Shown piece after piece: positions 34,755 through 42,029 of a stretch of DNA of 50,818 nucleotides. This stretch comes from JBCAXA01 sp039183535. GTDB lineage: Bacteria; Pseudomonadota; Gammaproteobacteria; Steroidobacterales; Woeseiaceae. Position numbers and translations under genes: made by a program. Location: contig JBCDBO010000021.1 of assembly GCA_039183535.1 (NCBI GenBank), forward strand, positions 1-50,818, read 5' to 3'. Under the pieces are notes generated by a model that did no database searches, was not told the origin of the DNA, and saw only the letters and a list, made by a program, of their open reading frames with translations. Every line of letters begins with the position of its first letter. Positions within the stretch are counted from its first letter, which is position 1.

Positions 34755-35675
34755 ATGGGTCGCTCGCAACGCGGCCAGCCGATTGACGGGATTTTGTTGC
34801 TCGATAAACCGGCCGGCATAACGTCCAACCGTGCGTTACAAGCGGTTCGGCGACATCTCGACGCCCGTAAAGCCGGACACACCGGTAGCCTGGATCCAGC
34901 GGCAACGGGACTGCTGCCACTTTGTTTCGGACATGCGACTCGGTTAACGCCGTATTTGTTGGACGCCGACAAGACCTATGCCGTTACGGCCGAGCTCGGC
35001 GTTCGAACCGACAGTGGCGATCTTGATGGCCACGAAATCGAGCGTGTTGAGCCGCCCGAGCTATCCGCGGAGCGCTGGAACAGTTTGTTGAATTCCTTTC
35101 TTGGGCCTCAACAGCAGATTCCGCCGATGTACTCGGCGCTCAAGCACGACGGGCGGCGTTTATACACCTTAGCGCGCCAAGGTGTTGACGTTGAGCGCCC
35201 ACCGAGATCGATAACAATCCACGCCATCCAGTTTCGTGAGCTCTGCGGTACGCACCTAAAGTTCGAGGTGCGCTGCTCGAAAGGGACGTACATCCGTAGC
35301 CTGGTTGAGGACATCGCCCAGGCGGCGGGGACGATCGCGACAACGGCCGAGCTACGTCGCCTAGGAGCTGGGCCTTTCGACGGATCCGGGATGAAGACGT
35401 TGGACGCTGTCAAAGCTGCGTCGCAGGCGGCGGTGCTTTCCTGGCTGCTACCACTTGATGCGGCGCTGCCCGAGTGGCCTGCCGTCGCACTAGATCGGCT
35501 CGCCGCGGAGCATTTTGAGCAAGGTCAGGCGGTCCAACCGCCCGAAAACGTTGCGGTCGGCGGCCATGTCCGGGTGCACGGCAGCAACGGCGGCCTGATC
35601 GGATTGGGTGAGATTGGGGCGGATGGCCTGGTAAGCCCCAAAAAGGTGTTTGGAACGACCCAAAAGCCGTCATAA
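34755..35675 (+). CDS. truB: tRNA pseudouridine(55) synthase TruB
   Basis: Makes the universal pseudouridine 55 in the T arm of tRNAs. From ATG 34755 it has 306 residues. The N-terminus GILLLDKPAGITSN is typical. The catalytic Asp47 is in GHTGSLDPAATGLLPL; CSKGTYIRSLVEDI is a second family motif. A C-terminal domain resembling PUA follows from about residue 245. A longer frame from 34557 overlaps rbfA and is not supported. Confidence 0.96.
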   Translation: MGRSQRGQPIDGILLLDKPAGITSNRALQAVRRHLDARKAGHTGSLDPAATGLLPLCFGHATRLTPYLLDADKTYAVTAELGVRTDSGDLDGHEIERVEPPELSAERWNSLLNSFLGPQQQIPPMYSALKHDGRRLYTLARQGVDVERPPRSITIHAIQFRELCGTHLKFEVRCSKGTYIRSLVEDIAQAAGTIATTAELRRLGAGPFDGSGMKTLDAVKAASQAAVLSWLLPLDAALPEWPAVALDRLAAEHFEQGQAVQPPENVAVGGHVRVHGSNGGLIGLGEIGADGLVSPKKVFGTTQKPS

Positions 35676-35703
35676 ACAGGGTGTTTTCCGCCAAAACTGA
35701 CGC

Positions 35704-35709
35704 TACAAT
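35704..35709 (+). promoter_or_regulatory. Possible -10 of an rpsO promoter
   Basis: TACAAT, five of six matches to the -10 consensus, sits 45 nt before rpsO in the 79-nt truB-rpsO gap. The -35 region (gtgttttcc) is poor. In E. coli rpsO has its own promoter here; this one is only suggested. Confidence 0.25.
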
Positions 35710-35754
35710 ACCGCGCTGCGCTAAACAGGCAAAAGAATTCGGAGCACGTTTTAG

Positions 35755-36024
35755 ATGTCACTGCCCACGGAACGCAAACAAACAATCGTCGCGGAATACG
35801 CACGCGGCGATCATGACACTGGGTCGCCGGAGGTCCAGGTCGCGTTGCTGTCAGCTCGCATTAGTGATCTGACGGAGCACTTCGGTACGCACAAAAAAGA
35901 CCACCATTCACGTCAAGGTTTGCTGCGATTGGTGAACAAGCGCCGCAAGCTTCTCGACTATTTAAAGTCGAAAGACCAGAGTCGTTACCAAGAGCTTATT
36001 TCACGTCTTGGCTTGCGACGCTAA
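35755..36024 (+). CDS. rpsO: 30S ribosomal protein S15
   Basis: Primary 16S rRNA-binding protein of the 30S platform; 89 residues, the standard length. Conserved features are DTGSPEVQVALLSARI, DLTEHFGTHKKDHHSRQGLL and VNKRRKLLDYL. GGAG lies about 10 nt before ATG 35755. A terminator and the pnp leader follow, as in E. coli. Confidence 0.98.
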   Translation: MSLPTERKQTIVAEYARGDHDTGSPEVQVALLSARISDLTEHFGTHKKDHHSRQGLLRLVNKRRKLLDYLKSKDQSRYQELISRLGLRR

Positions 36025-36044
36025 CGGCACCGCACGAATGAAGG

Positions 36045-36080
36045 AAAAGCCCACTCCCGCTACGGCGCGACTGGGCTTTT
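36045..36080 (+). terminator. Terminator between rpsO and pnp
   Basis: AAAAGCCCA (36045-36053) pairs with TGGGCTTTT (36072-36080), with a small inner CGC/GCG stem; a T-rich stretch (CGTCTTTTTG) follows. A read-through terminator at this point is known in the E. coli rpsO-pnp operon. Confidence 0.7.
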
Positions 36081-36085
36081 CGTCT

Positions 36086-36128
36086 TTTTGTTCCTCGCAA
36101 ACATACCCGTCGGCCTCGAAGAACAAAA
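36086..36128 (+). promoter_or_regulatory. Stem-loop in the pnp 5' leader (likely RNase III/PNPase autoregulation site)
   Basis: TTTTGTTC (36086-36093) pairs perfectly with GAACAAAA (36121-36128). After one C-A mismatch, TCG (36095-36097) pairs with CGA (36117-36119). It lies 35 nt before pnp. In E. coli, RNase III cuts a long stem in the pnp leader and PNPase then represses its own mRNA; position and shape agree, but the stem here is shorter. Confidence 0.5.
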
Positions 36129-36163
36129 CAGCCGATGGAACATCATTAGGTTAAGGATAGGTT

Positions 36164-38251
36164 GTGGAATCAATTTCGAAAACATTCAAGTACGGCGCAC
36201 ACGACGTCGTATTGACTACTGGCAGCGTCGCGCGACAAGCAGACGGCGCCGTCATGGCGTCGCTTGGCGATACGCAAGTGCTCGTCACGGCAGTCGGCCG
36301 CAAGAGTGCTGACCCGGGTCGCGATTTCTTCCCGCTGACGGTCAACTACCAAGAGAAGACCTACGCAGCGGGTAAAATCCCCGGCGGTTTCTTTAAACGA
36401 GAAGGCCGGCCCAGCGAGAAAGAAACGCTGACGTCGCGGTTACTCGATCGGCCGATACGGCCGCTGTTCCCGAAAGGGTTCACAAACGAAGTGCAGGTGA
36501 TTGCGACGGTTGTGTCACTCGACCCTGAGATCGATCCAGATATACCGGCCATGCTCGGTGCGTCCGCGGCATTGGCCATTTCGGGTATGCCGTTCGCCGG
36601 CCCAATCGGCGGGGCACGGGTCGGTTACGTTGACGGCGACTACGTTCTAAACCCGTCGTTGTCGCAACTTGCATCGTCGAAACTGGATTTGGTGGTTGCT
36701 GGTACGACCGACGCGGTCCTGATGGTCGAGTCCGAAGCCGACGAGCTGGCCGAAGATGTCATGTTGGGCGCCGTCATGTTTGGTCACGAGGCGATGCAGT
36801 CCGCAATCTCCGCTATTAAAGAATTGGCCAGTGAAATCGGTAAGCCATCGTGGGATTGGCAAGCGCCTGAAGAAAACGCAGAACTTGCCGCTGCCGTTAG
36901 CGATGCGGCGGCCGAGGCACTAACTGCTGCCTACCAAGTGACCGAGAAACAAGCCCGACAAGAACACGTTGGTGCGGCCAAGTCGGCGACTGTCGAGAAA
37001 TTAACGACCGGTGATGAGCCGGCGTATTCAGCGGAAGAGGTATACGGCGCGCTAAGTAAACTAGAAAAGACGATTGTCCGTCGCCGTGTTCTTGACGGTA
37101 AGCCGCGTATCGACGGTCGGGATCAATCAACGGTTCGCCCGATCGACGTCAAAGTTGGCGTGCTGCCGCGCGCGCATGGATCGGCGATCTTCACCCGTGG
37201 TGAGACCCAGGCGCTGGTTGTCGCAACGCTGGGTACGGGACGCGATGCGCAGATTATTGATGCGCTGGAAGGCGAGCGCAAAGAGCCTTTCATGTTCCAC
37301 TACAACTTCCCACCGTACTGTGTCGGCGAGACGGGTTTTGTCGGCTCACCGAAGCGGCGCGAAATCGGCCACGGCAAGCTCGCGCGGCGCGGTATTCAGG
37401 CCGTTATGCCGGACATGGAGACTTTTCCGTACGTGATCCGCGTTGTCTCGGAAATCACCGAGTCGAACGGTTCCAGCTCAATGGCGTCGGTTTGCGGTTC
37501 ATCGTTGGCACTAATGGATGCTGGCGTGCCAACCCGCTCGCCGGTTGCTGGCGTTGCCATGGGCCTGGTTAAAGAAGGCGATGATTACGCTGTTCTTACC
37601 GATATCCTCGGCGATGAAGATCACCTCGGCGACATGGACTTCAAGGTTGCTGGGACCGACAACGGCGTTAATGCGCTGCAAATGGACATTAAGATCCAGG
37701 GTATTACGAAAGAGATCATGTCTCGCGCCCTCGACCAAGCTCGCAATGCGCGACTGCACATCCTCGCTGAGATGGGCAAAGTGATCGATAAGCCGCGCGA
37801 AGAGATGTCCGATTGGGCGCCAACGATCATGACGTTCAAGATCGATCCCGAGAAGATTCGCGATGTCATTGGTAAGGGCGGTGCTGTTATTCGGTCGATT
37901 ACCGAGGAAACCGGTGCAACGATCGATATCGAAAACGACGGTACCGTTCGGATTGCCTCTGTTGACGGGGCATCGGGCAAAGAAGCGCGTAGTCGTATCG
38001 AGCTGATTACGGCAGAGGTGGAAGTTGGCCGTATTTACGAGGGCCGCGTTGCTCGATTGATGGACTTCGGCGCGTTTGTGACGATCTTGCCTGGTAAAGA
38101 TGGCTTGGTGCACATCTCGCAGATCTCGAACGAGCGCGTTGAGAAAGTCAGCGACAAGCTCTCAGAAGGCGATATCGTCAAAGTGAAAGTGCTGGAGGTC
38201 GATCGTCAAGGACGTGTCCGCCTCAGTATGAAAGAGGTCGAAGCCGCGTAG
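36164..38251 (+). CDS. pnp: Polyribonucleotide nucleotidyltransferase (PNPase)
   Basis: Phosphorolytic 3'-5' exoribonuclease of RNA decay; 695 residues. It has two RNase PH domains (first with GRPSEKETLTSRLLDRPIRPLFP; second with FTRGETQALV and SNGSSSMASVCGSSLALMDAGVP segments), an alpha-helical linker, a KH domain (KIRDVIGKGGAVIRSITEETG, about 565-620) and an S1 domain (GRVARLMDFGAFVTILPGKDG to the end). The start is GTG 36164 with AAGGA upstream. The protein stops soon after S1, a little shorter than the 711-residue E. coli enzyme. Confidence 0.98.
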   Translation: MESISKTFKYGAHDVVLTTGSVARQADGAVMASLGDTQVLVTAVGRKSADPGRDFFPLTVNYQEKTYAAGKIPGGFFKREGRPSEKETLTSRLLDRPIRPLFPKGFTNEVQVIATVVSLDPEIDPDIPAMLGASAALAISGMPFAGPIGGARVGYVDGDYVLNPSLSQLASSKLDLVVAGTTDAVLMVESEADELAEDVMLGAVMFGHEAMQSAISAIKELASEIGKPSWDWQAPEENAELAAAVSDAAAEALTAAYQVTEKQARQEHVGAAKSATVEKLTTGDEPAYSAEEVYGALSKLEKTIVRRRVLDGKPRIDGRDQSTVRPIDVKVGVLPRAHGSAIFTRGETQALVVATLGTGRDAQIIDALEGERKEPFMFHYNFPPYCVGETGFVGSPKRREIGHGKLARRGIQAVMPDMETFPYVIRVVSEITESNGSSSMASVCGSSLALMDAGVPTRSPVAGVAMGLVKEGDDYAVLTDILGDEDHLGDMDFKVAGTDNGVNALQMDIKIQGITKEIMSRALDQARNARLHILAEMGKVIDKPREEMSDWAPTIMTFKIDPEKIRDVIGKGGAVIRSITEETGATIDIENDGTVRIASVDGASGKEARSRIELITAEVEVGRIYEGRVARLMDFGAFVTILPGKDGLVHISQISNERVEKVSDKLSEGDIVKVKVLEVDRQGRVRLSMKEVEAA

Positions 38252-38269
38252 TCGGTGGTAATCGCGAAA

Positions 38270-38289
38270 GGCGGGCGCTAGCGCCCGCC
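38270..38289. repeat. Perfect 20-bp palindrome between pnp and the yheT-like gene
   Basis: GGCGGGCG, CTAG, CGCCCGCC. It lies 18 nt after the pnp stop and contains the stop codon (38278-38280) of the convergent minus-strand gene. It could end transcription from both sides, although only short T-runs flank it (TTT on the minus side). Confidence 0.5.
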
Positions 38290-39321
38290 TGTCTCGCTGG
38301 CAGTCATCGCCATCGCCGTTGGGTCGGCGGAGCAGATCGATTCGACCCCTAACTCCAGCACGTAGAACCCCATCGTACGAGCGTGCAACCAGTACTTCGG
38401 CGGTTGCCATGGGCGTCCGCTAACAAAACCGACGTGGCCACCATGTGCACTGAACGCGGCCCGTACATCGACTGGCAACGTATCGGCGCTTGGAAACGCA
38501 GCGCCGGTCATGAACGGATCGTCCAACGCACTTATGAGCAACGTTGGTTTACGGATGCCGCCAATAAACTGGCCGCAACTTGACCGCGCGTAGTAGTCGT
38601 CGACACCGCGAAAGCCATGCAGCGGCGCCGTGACTTGATCGTCGAACTCATAAAACGTCTTGGCACGCATCGCGCGGTCCCAATCGAACGGTGCAAACTC
38701 CGGCCGGTATTTCTCGTGCAGCGACGCGCGCATCCGTCGCATAAGAAAATTCTGATAGAACCGCGACGGCCCAGACGAGAGTGCTTGTGCGGAGTCCGAA
38801 AGATCAAACGGGACACAAACAGCGACAGCACCGTCGAACACAGCGGCGTTGCCCTGTTCACCGAGGTACTTCAGCAAAACATTGCCACCCAGCGAGTAGC
38901 CGACGGCCAGAAGCGTCGCATCGGGCTGTCGTTCGTGTAGCTGCTGCGCCAGAAAATCAATATCGCCGGTATCACCGGCATGGTAACGACGCGGCAGCCG
39001 ATTCGGTCGACCGCTGCAGCCCCGATAATGCATGACGCCGAGTGCCCAACCAGCATCGACTGCGGCGGCGCCGATCGTCAATGCGTAGGACGATGAGCTG
39101 TTACCCTCTAGGCCCGGTAGGACAATGAGCGTTGTTTGGTCCGGGCGGCCCGTTCGGCCAGCCCAGTCGATGTCGACAAAGTCGCCGTCGGGCAGCTCCA
39201 GCGCTTCTCGCTCGTAGGCGACCGTGGGTGAGCGATACAGCGGCGTACTGGGGTACACCGTTTGCCAGTGGCGATTCGTGCACCACGGTGCTGGATCAAA
39301 TGCTTGCGTCGTATAGTTCAT
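38278..39321 (-). CDS. YheT-family alpha/beta hydrolase
   Basis: Putative esterase/hydrolase of the YheT (ABHD/UPF0017) family; 347 residues from ATG 39321. The family N-terminus is CTNRHWQTVYPS and LPDGDFVDIDW. The oxyanion region is VLPGLEGNSSSSY, the nucleophile elbow GYSLGGN, the Asp in SALDDPF and the His in HGGHVGFV. The true substrate is unknown. An in-frame ATG at 39366 would add 15 residues read through a terminator hairpin, so the shorter start is preferred. A strong terminator ends 9 nt before the start, and SD sequence is weak. Confidence 0.9.
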   Translation of the reverse strand: MNYTTQAFDPAPWCTNRHWQTVYPSTPLYRSPTVAYEREALELPDGDFVDIDWAGRTGRPDQTTLIVLPGLEGNSSSSYALTIGAAAVDAGWALGVMHYRGCSGRPNRLPRRYHAGDTGDIDFLAQQLHERQPDATLLAVGYSLGGNVLLKYLGEQGNAAVFDGAVAVCVPFDLSDSAQALSSGPSRFYQNFLMRRMRASLHEKYRPEFAPFDWDRAMRAKTFYEFDDQVTAPLHGFRGVDDYYARSSCGQFIGGIRKPTLLISALDDPFMTGAAFPSADTLPVDVRAAFSAHGGHVGFVSGRPWQPPKYWLHARTMGFYVLELGVESICSADPTAMAMTASETGGR

Positions 39322-39330
39322 CGTTCCCAC

Positions 39331-39361
39331 AAAAAAGGCCCCCCTGAGTGAGAGGGGGGCC
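39331..39361 (-). terminator. Strong intrinsic terminator upstream of the yheT-like gene
   Basis: On the minus strand GGCCCCCCT pairs with AGGGGGGCC (plus positions 39353-39361 and 39337-39345), 9 bp with a 7-nt loop, followed directly by six T (39331-39336). It is the strongest terminator in the window. Confidence 0.85.
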
Positions 39362-39430
39362 CGCATAAAGGAGTTGACTCCTTCAGGCTTTACGCAGCAG
39401 GTAGCGGGGGAGCAAGAAGGCCTGCTGCAC
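39331..39430 (-). ncRNA. Candidate small RNA or structured leader between phaR and the yheT-like gene
   Basis: About 100 nt, inferred from a consensus-like promoter on one side and a strong intrinsic terminator on the other. Minus-strand order: GCAGCAGG (39420-39427) paired with CCTGCTGC (39395-39402) around a C/T-rich loop containing TGCTCCCCCGC; a short hairpin AAGGAGT-CA-ACTCCTT (39368-39383), which has both an SD-like and an anti-SD-like arm; then the terminator. It matches no RNA family I can name. It could be an independent sRNA or the attenuated leader of the downstream gene. Confidence 0.5.
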
Positions 39431-39435
39431 CGCAA

Positions 39436-39464
39436 AAACTAGGTCATTGGCACAAGCCTGTCAA
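39436..39464 (-). promoter_or_regulatory. Promoter of the candidate small RNA/leader
   Basis: Perfect -35 TTGACA (plus 39459-39464), a 17-bp spacer, and -10 TAGTTT (plus 39436-39441, three of six matches). The expected transcription start is near 39430. It lies in the 170-nt gap between the phaR stop and the yheT-like start. Confidence 0.55.
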
Positions 39465-39491
39465 GCGACGCCAGACGCCGACACCGCGCTC

Positions 39492-39962
39492 TTAATGCCC
39501 CGAATCGTCCTTGCTGTCGCGTGGTTTGCCGCTGAGAACGCGAAAGACATCCTCCTGCAGCGATTTCCAGCGAGCGAGGTTGCGCTCCGCTATCTCGGTA
39601 ACCGACCCAACTGGGTCTAGCCCTGTCACTTGTTTGAAACGGCTTCGTGCCTCGGCCTGCTGACGCATGAACAACTCCATGCTCTGCTCAAGGTAGGTGC
39701 GGGCGAAATTGGGCATGACACTGCCGTAGGAGCGAATAATCTGCGAGAGAAAGTCCTCGCTCATTATCGACTCGCCCTGTTGCTCCTGTTCGCTGATGAC
39801 CTGCAGCAAAATGCTGCGGGTGATGTCATCACCGCTTTTCTTATCGACAACGCAGAATTCGACTTTATCGATAACCAACTGACGGACGTCAGCGAGGGTG
39901 ATGTAGCGGCTCTCGACCGTGTCGTAAAGCCGTCGATTCGGGTACTTTTTTATAGTTCGCAC
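39492..39962 (-). CDS. phaR: Polyhydroxyalkanoate synthesis repressor PhaR
   Basis: DNA-binding regulator that also binds PHA granules and controls phasin and PHA genes; 156 residues. The N-terminal domain (PHB_acc_N type) is RTIKKYPNRRLYDTVESRYITLADVRQLV. The PHB_acc segment follows (LLQVISEQEQQGESIMSEDFL, residues about 50-75). The C-terminus is helical and charged. Start GTG 39962 is preceded by GGAGG. No PHA synthase or phasin gene lies in the window, so the use of PHA by this organism is suggested but not shown. Confidence 0.92.
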   Translation of the reverse strand: MRTIKKYPNRRLYDTVESRYITLADVRQLVIDKVEFCVVDKKSGDDITRSILLQVISEQEQQGESIMSEDFLSQIIRSYGSVMPNFARTYLEQSMELFMRQQAEARSRFKQVTGLDPVGSVTEIAERNLARWKSLQEDVFRVLSGKPRDSKDDSGH

Positions 39963-39995
39963 GTGCTACCTCCAGGGTGCACGTCGTTTTGCCAG

Positions 39996-40952
39996 TCAGC
40001 ACCTTAACGGATTTTGCTGCGGGGCAACAGAGGTCTCCGCGAGGTGCTTCAGGCCTGCCAACGGTTGCAGACGCCAATGGTCAATGCCCCAGGTCAATAG
40101 CTCGCTTGGTGGAGCGCTCGCTAATGCCTGCGGCGGGTCTTGGCGCAGTTGCCCGAGCGCGTGCCAAAGCTGCTGGCTGGCGAGGTTCGGATCGAGACCT
40201 GCCGCACCGGTTTGTTTGGCAAGCTTGATGCCAGCCTTATCGACGACAATGGGAACATGGACGTATCGCGGTGTCGGCACCCCTAATAGTTGTTGTAACC
40301 AAGCCTGTCGGGGTGTGCTATCCGCAAGGTCGATGCCGCGAACCACGTCGGTGATGCCGTCATCAGCGTCATCGACGACGACCGCCAGCTGGTAAGCTGG
40401 CAAATCATCGCGACGCCAAATGACAAAGTCGCCGCACTCTTGATCGAGGTGGACGCTTGCGGTGCCTTGCAGTCGATCCTCTGTCACGATTTCGTCGGCA
40501 CTCACCCGAACGCGAATTGCGCCATTTGTATGTCCAACACCGCGGCATGTTCCGGGGTAAAAGCTCAGTGAGCGGCGAGCGGCCTGGTTCGCGGCTCGTA
40601 GCGCGCGCCGCGAGCACTGGCAGTAATAGGCAAGACCGCTTTGCACCAACTTTGCCGCGACTTCGGCGTGCCGATCGTGCTTATCGCGCTGGAAACCGAC
40701 CTGTCCGTCCCATTCGAAGCCAAACTGCTCCAGCGTGGCAAGGATGTTCTGGTCTGCTCCCGGTTGTTCGCGCGGTGGATCGATGTTTTCGATACGGACG
40801 AACCACTCGCCGTCATTGGCGCGCGCGTCAAGATAACTGGCAAGCGCAGCGAGTAACGAACCCGCATGCAATGGGCCGGTCGGCGAGGGCGCAAACCGGC
40901 CCCGATAGGGCCTAGCGGTAACGGTCGTCCCGATCGCGGAACTGCCGTTCAG
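39996..40952 (-). CDS. gluQ: Glutamyl-Q tRNA(Asp) synthetase (start non-canonical)
   Basis: Class I synthetase-like enzyme that attaches glutamate to queuosine in tRNA(Asp). The synthetase core is clear: YRGRFAPSPTGPLHAGSL (HIGH-equivalent), VRIENIDPPRE, the Cys pair in YYCQCSRR, VVDDADDGITDVVRG, and KLAKQTGA (KMSKS-like). The conserved YRGRFAPSPTG (from 40907) has no ATG, GTG or TTG between it and the upstream in-frame TAG; the first TTG (40871) would cut the motif in half. CTG 40952 is taken here; ATC 40934 and ACG 40928 are alternatives. The gene overlaps the dksA end by 41 nt in another frame. dksA-gluQ order is as in E. coli. Confidence 0.9.
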   Translation of the reverse strand: MNGSSAIGTTVTARPYRGRFAPSPTGPLHAGSLLAALASYLDARANDGEWFVRIENIDPPREQPGADQNILATLEQFGFEWDGQVGFQRDKHDRHAEVAAKLVQSGLAYYCQCSRRALRAANQAARRSLSFYPGTCRGVGHTNGAIRVRVSADEIVTEDRLQGTASVHLDQECGDFVIWRRDDLPAYQLAVVVDDADDGITDVVRGIDLADSTPRQAWLQQLLGVPTPRYVHVPIVVDKAGIKLAKQTGAAGLDPNLASQQLWHALGQLRQDPPQALASAPPSELLTWGIDHWRLQPLAGLKHLAETSVAPQQNPLRC

Positions 40953-41934
40953 CCAGCTCGCGACGCTCTTGCGCTTCGAGCGACATCGTCGCTACCGGCC
41001 GTGCTTCTAGACGTTTCAAACCGATTTCCTCGCCGGTTGCATCGCAATACCCGTACGAGCCGTCCTCGATCCGACCGAGCGCTTGATCGATCTTCCGCAA
41101 CAACTTGCGTTCACGATCGCGCGTGCGAAGTTCGAGCCCGAACTCCGATTCCTGCGTTGCGCGGTCGTTCGGGTCGGGGAAGTTAGCCGCTTCGTCTTGC
41201 ATGTGGTTAACGGTTCGATCCACTTCCTGCATCAGCTCGCGTTTCCAGGCCAACAAAATTTGGCGGAAATGCTCGAGCTGCTCGGAGCTCATGTACTCCT
41301 CGCCCCGCTTCGGTTTGTAAGGCGCAATGCCGTGAATCGGTCCGCTCAGTACGTCGCGTTTCTTGCTGGACGGAGCTGGCGGAATAGGCGGGCGAATCGG
41401 TGCGGCAGCCTGATCGCGGCGCCGCGTTGTTGGAATAGCCTTGCGTTCCGGCGCGTGCTTGGAGACGGTGCGTGACGCTGTAGCGCTCGCTTCGGCGGGA
41501 CTCGCGGCCGGCTTCGCTTTCGTGGCCGCGGGCGCCACTTTCTTGCGCGGTGCTGCTTTCTTTTTGGTTGCTACTTTTTTCGCCGGCGCGGGCTTTTTCT
41601 TAGCCGCCGTCTTCTTCGCAGGCGCTTTTTTCTTTGTGACCGTTTTGCGCTTGGTCGTCGCTGTCTTTTTGGTCGCCGCTTTCTTTTTGGCAGCTTTCTT
41701 CACGGGCTTCTTAGCCGCTTTTTTCGAGGTTGTCTTTTTGGCCGCCGCTTTTTTGGTGGTTTTCTTCACCACGCGCTTCGTAGCCGCCTTTTTCTTGGCC
41801 GTTTTTTTCGTCGCGGCTTTTTTCTTCGCTACGACTTTCTTTTTGGTCGCGGTTTTCTTTGCAGTCGCTTTTTTGCGTGTTTTAGGGGCACTGCGTGTCG
41901 TGCGCTTCTTGCTGGCTTTTTTTGCAGCTGGCAT
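40912..41934 (-). CDS. dksA: DksA with long Lys/Ala-rich N-terminal tail and degenerate zinc finger
   Basis: RNA polymerase-binding regulator that acts with ppGpp. Residues 202-340 align with E. coli DksA from GIAPYKPKRGEEYM. The coiled-coil tip keeps the two Asp and the Ala that are needed in E. coli (FPDPNDRA; Asp254, Asp257, Ala259). Of four zinc ligands only Cys297 remains; the others are Thr300, Ser318 and Ala321 (CDATGEE; TMSLEA), like the Cys-poor DksA2 type. Residues 1-200 are a low-complexity Lys/Ala/Thr tail with KKAAAKK-type repeats, like eukaryotic histone H1 or AlgP tails. Start ATG 41934 lies behind a good promoter. gluQ overlaps its end. Confidence 0.95.
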   Translation of the reverse strand: MPAAKKASKKRTTRSAPKTRKKATAKKTATKKKVVAKKKAATKKTAKKKAATKRVVKKTTKKAAAKKTTSKKAAKKPVKKAAKKKAATKKTATTKRKTVTKKKAPAKKTAAKKKPAPAKKVATKKKAAPRKKVAPAATKAKPAASPAEASATASRTVSKHAPERKAIPTTRRRDQAAAPIRPPIPPAPSSKKRDVLSGPIHGIAPYKPKRGEEYMSSEQLEHFRQILLAWKRELMQEVDRTVNHMQDEAANFPDPNDRATQESEFGLELRTRDRERKLLRKIDQALGRIEDGSYGYCDATGEEIGLKRLEARPVATMSLEAQERRELAERQFRDRDDRYR

Positions 41935-41971
41935 GAACGTATCTCCGCTCCCGATTCAGGAAAATCGCGGG

Positions 41972-41998
41972 ATTATACCGATTATTGCCGGCTGTAAA
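41972..41998 (-). promoter_or_regulatory. dksA promoter
   Basis: On the minus strand TTTACA (plus 41993-41998), a 15-bp spacer, then a perfect TATAAT (plus 41972-41977), 37 nt before the dksA start. The spacer is short, but the -10 is consensus. GGGAG and GGAG lie between the promoter and the start. Confidence 0.6.
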
Positions 41999-42029
41999 AG
42001 TGCTCCGTGAGGGGTTTTCCCGATGACAG

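Noticed and set aside
39322..39435. 38-codon N-terminal extension of the YheT-like hydrolase as the normal protein start
   Set aside because: It reads through a strong hairpin region and has no similarity to the family N-terminus. Part of it is kept only as a possible regulatory start in the findings.
41441..42010. Plus-strand frame of 189 codons looking like a hydrophobic Phe/Ala/Val membrane protein
   Set aside because: It is the exact antisense of the Lys/Ala repeat tail of DksA; AAG/AAA and GCC codons read backwards give Phe, Leu, Gly and Ala. No SD and no homology.
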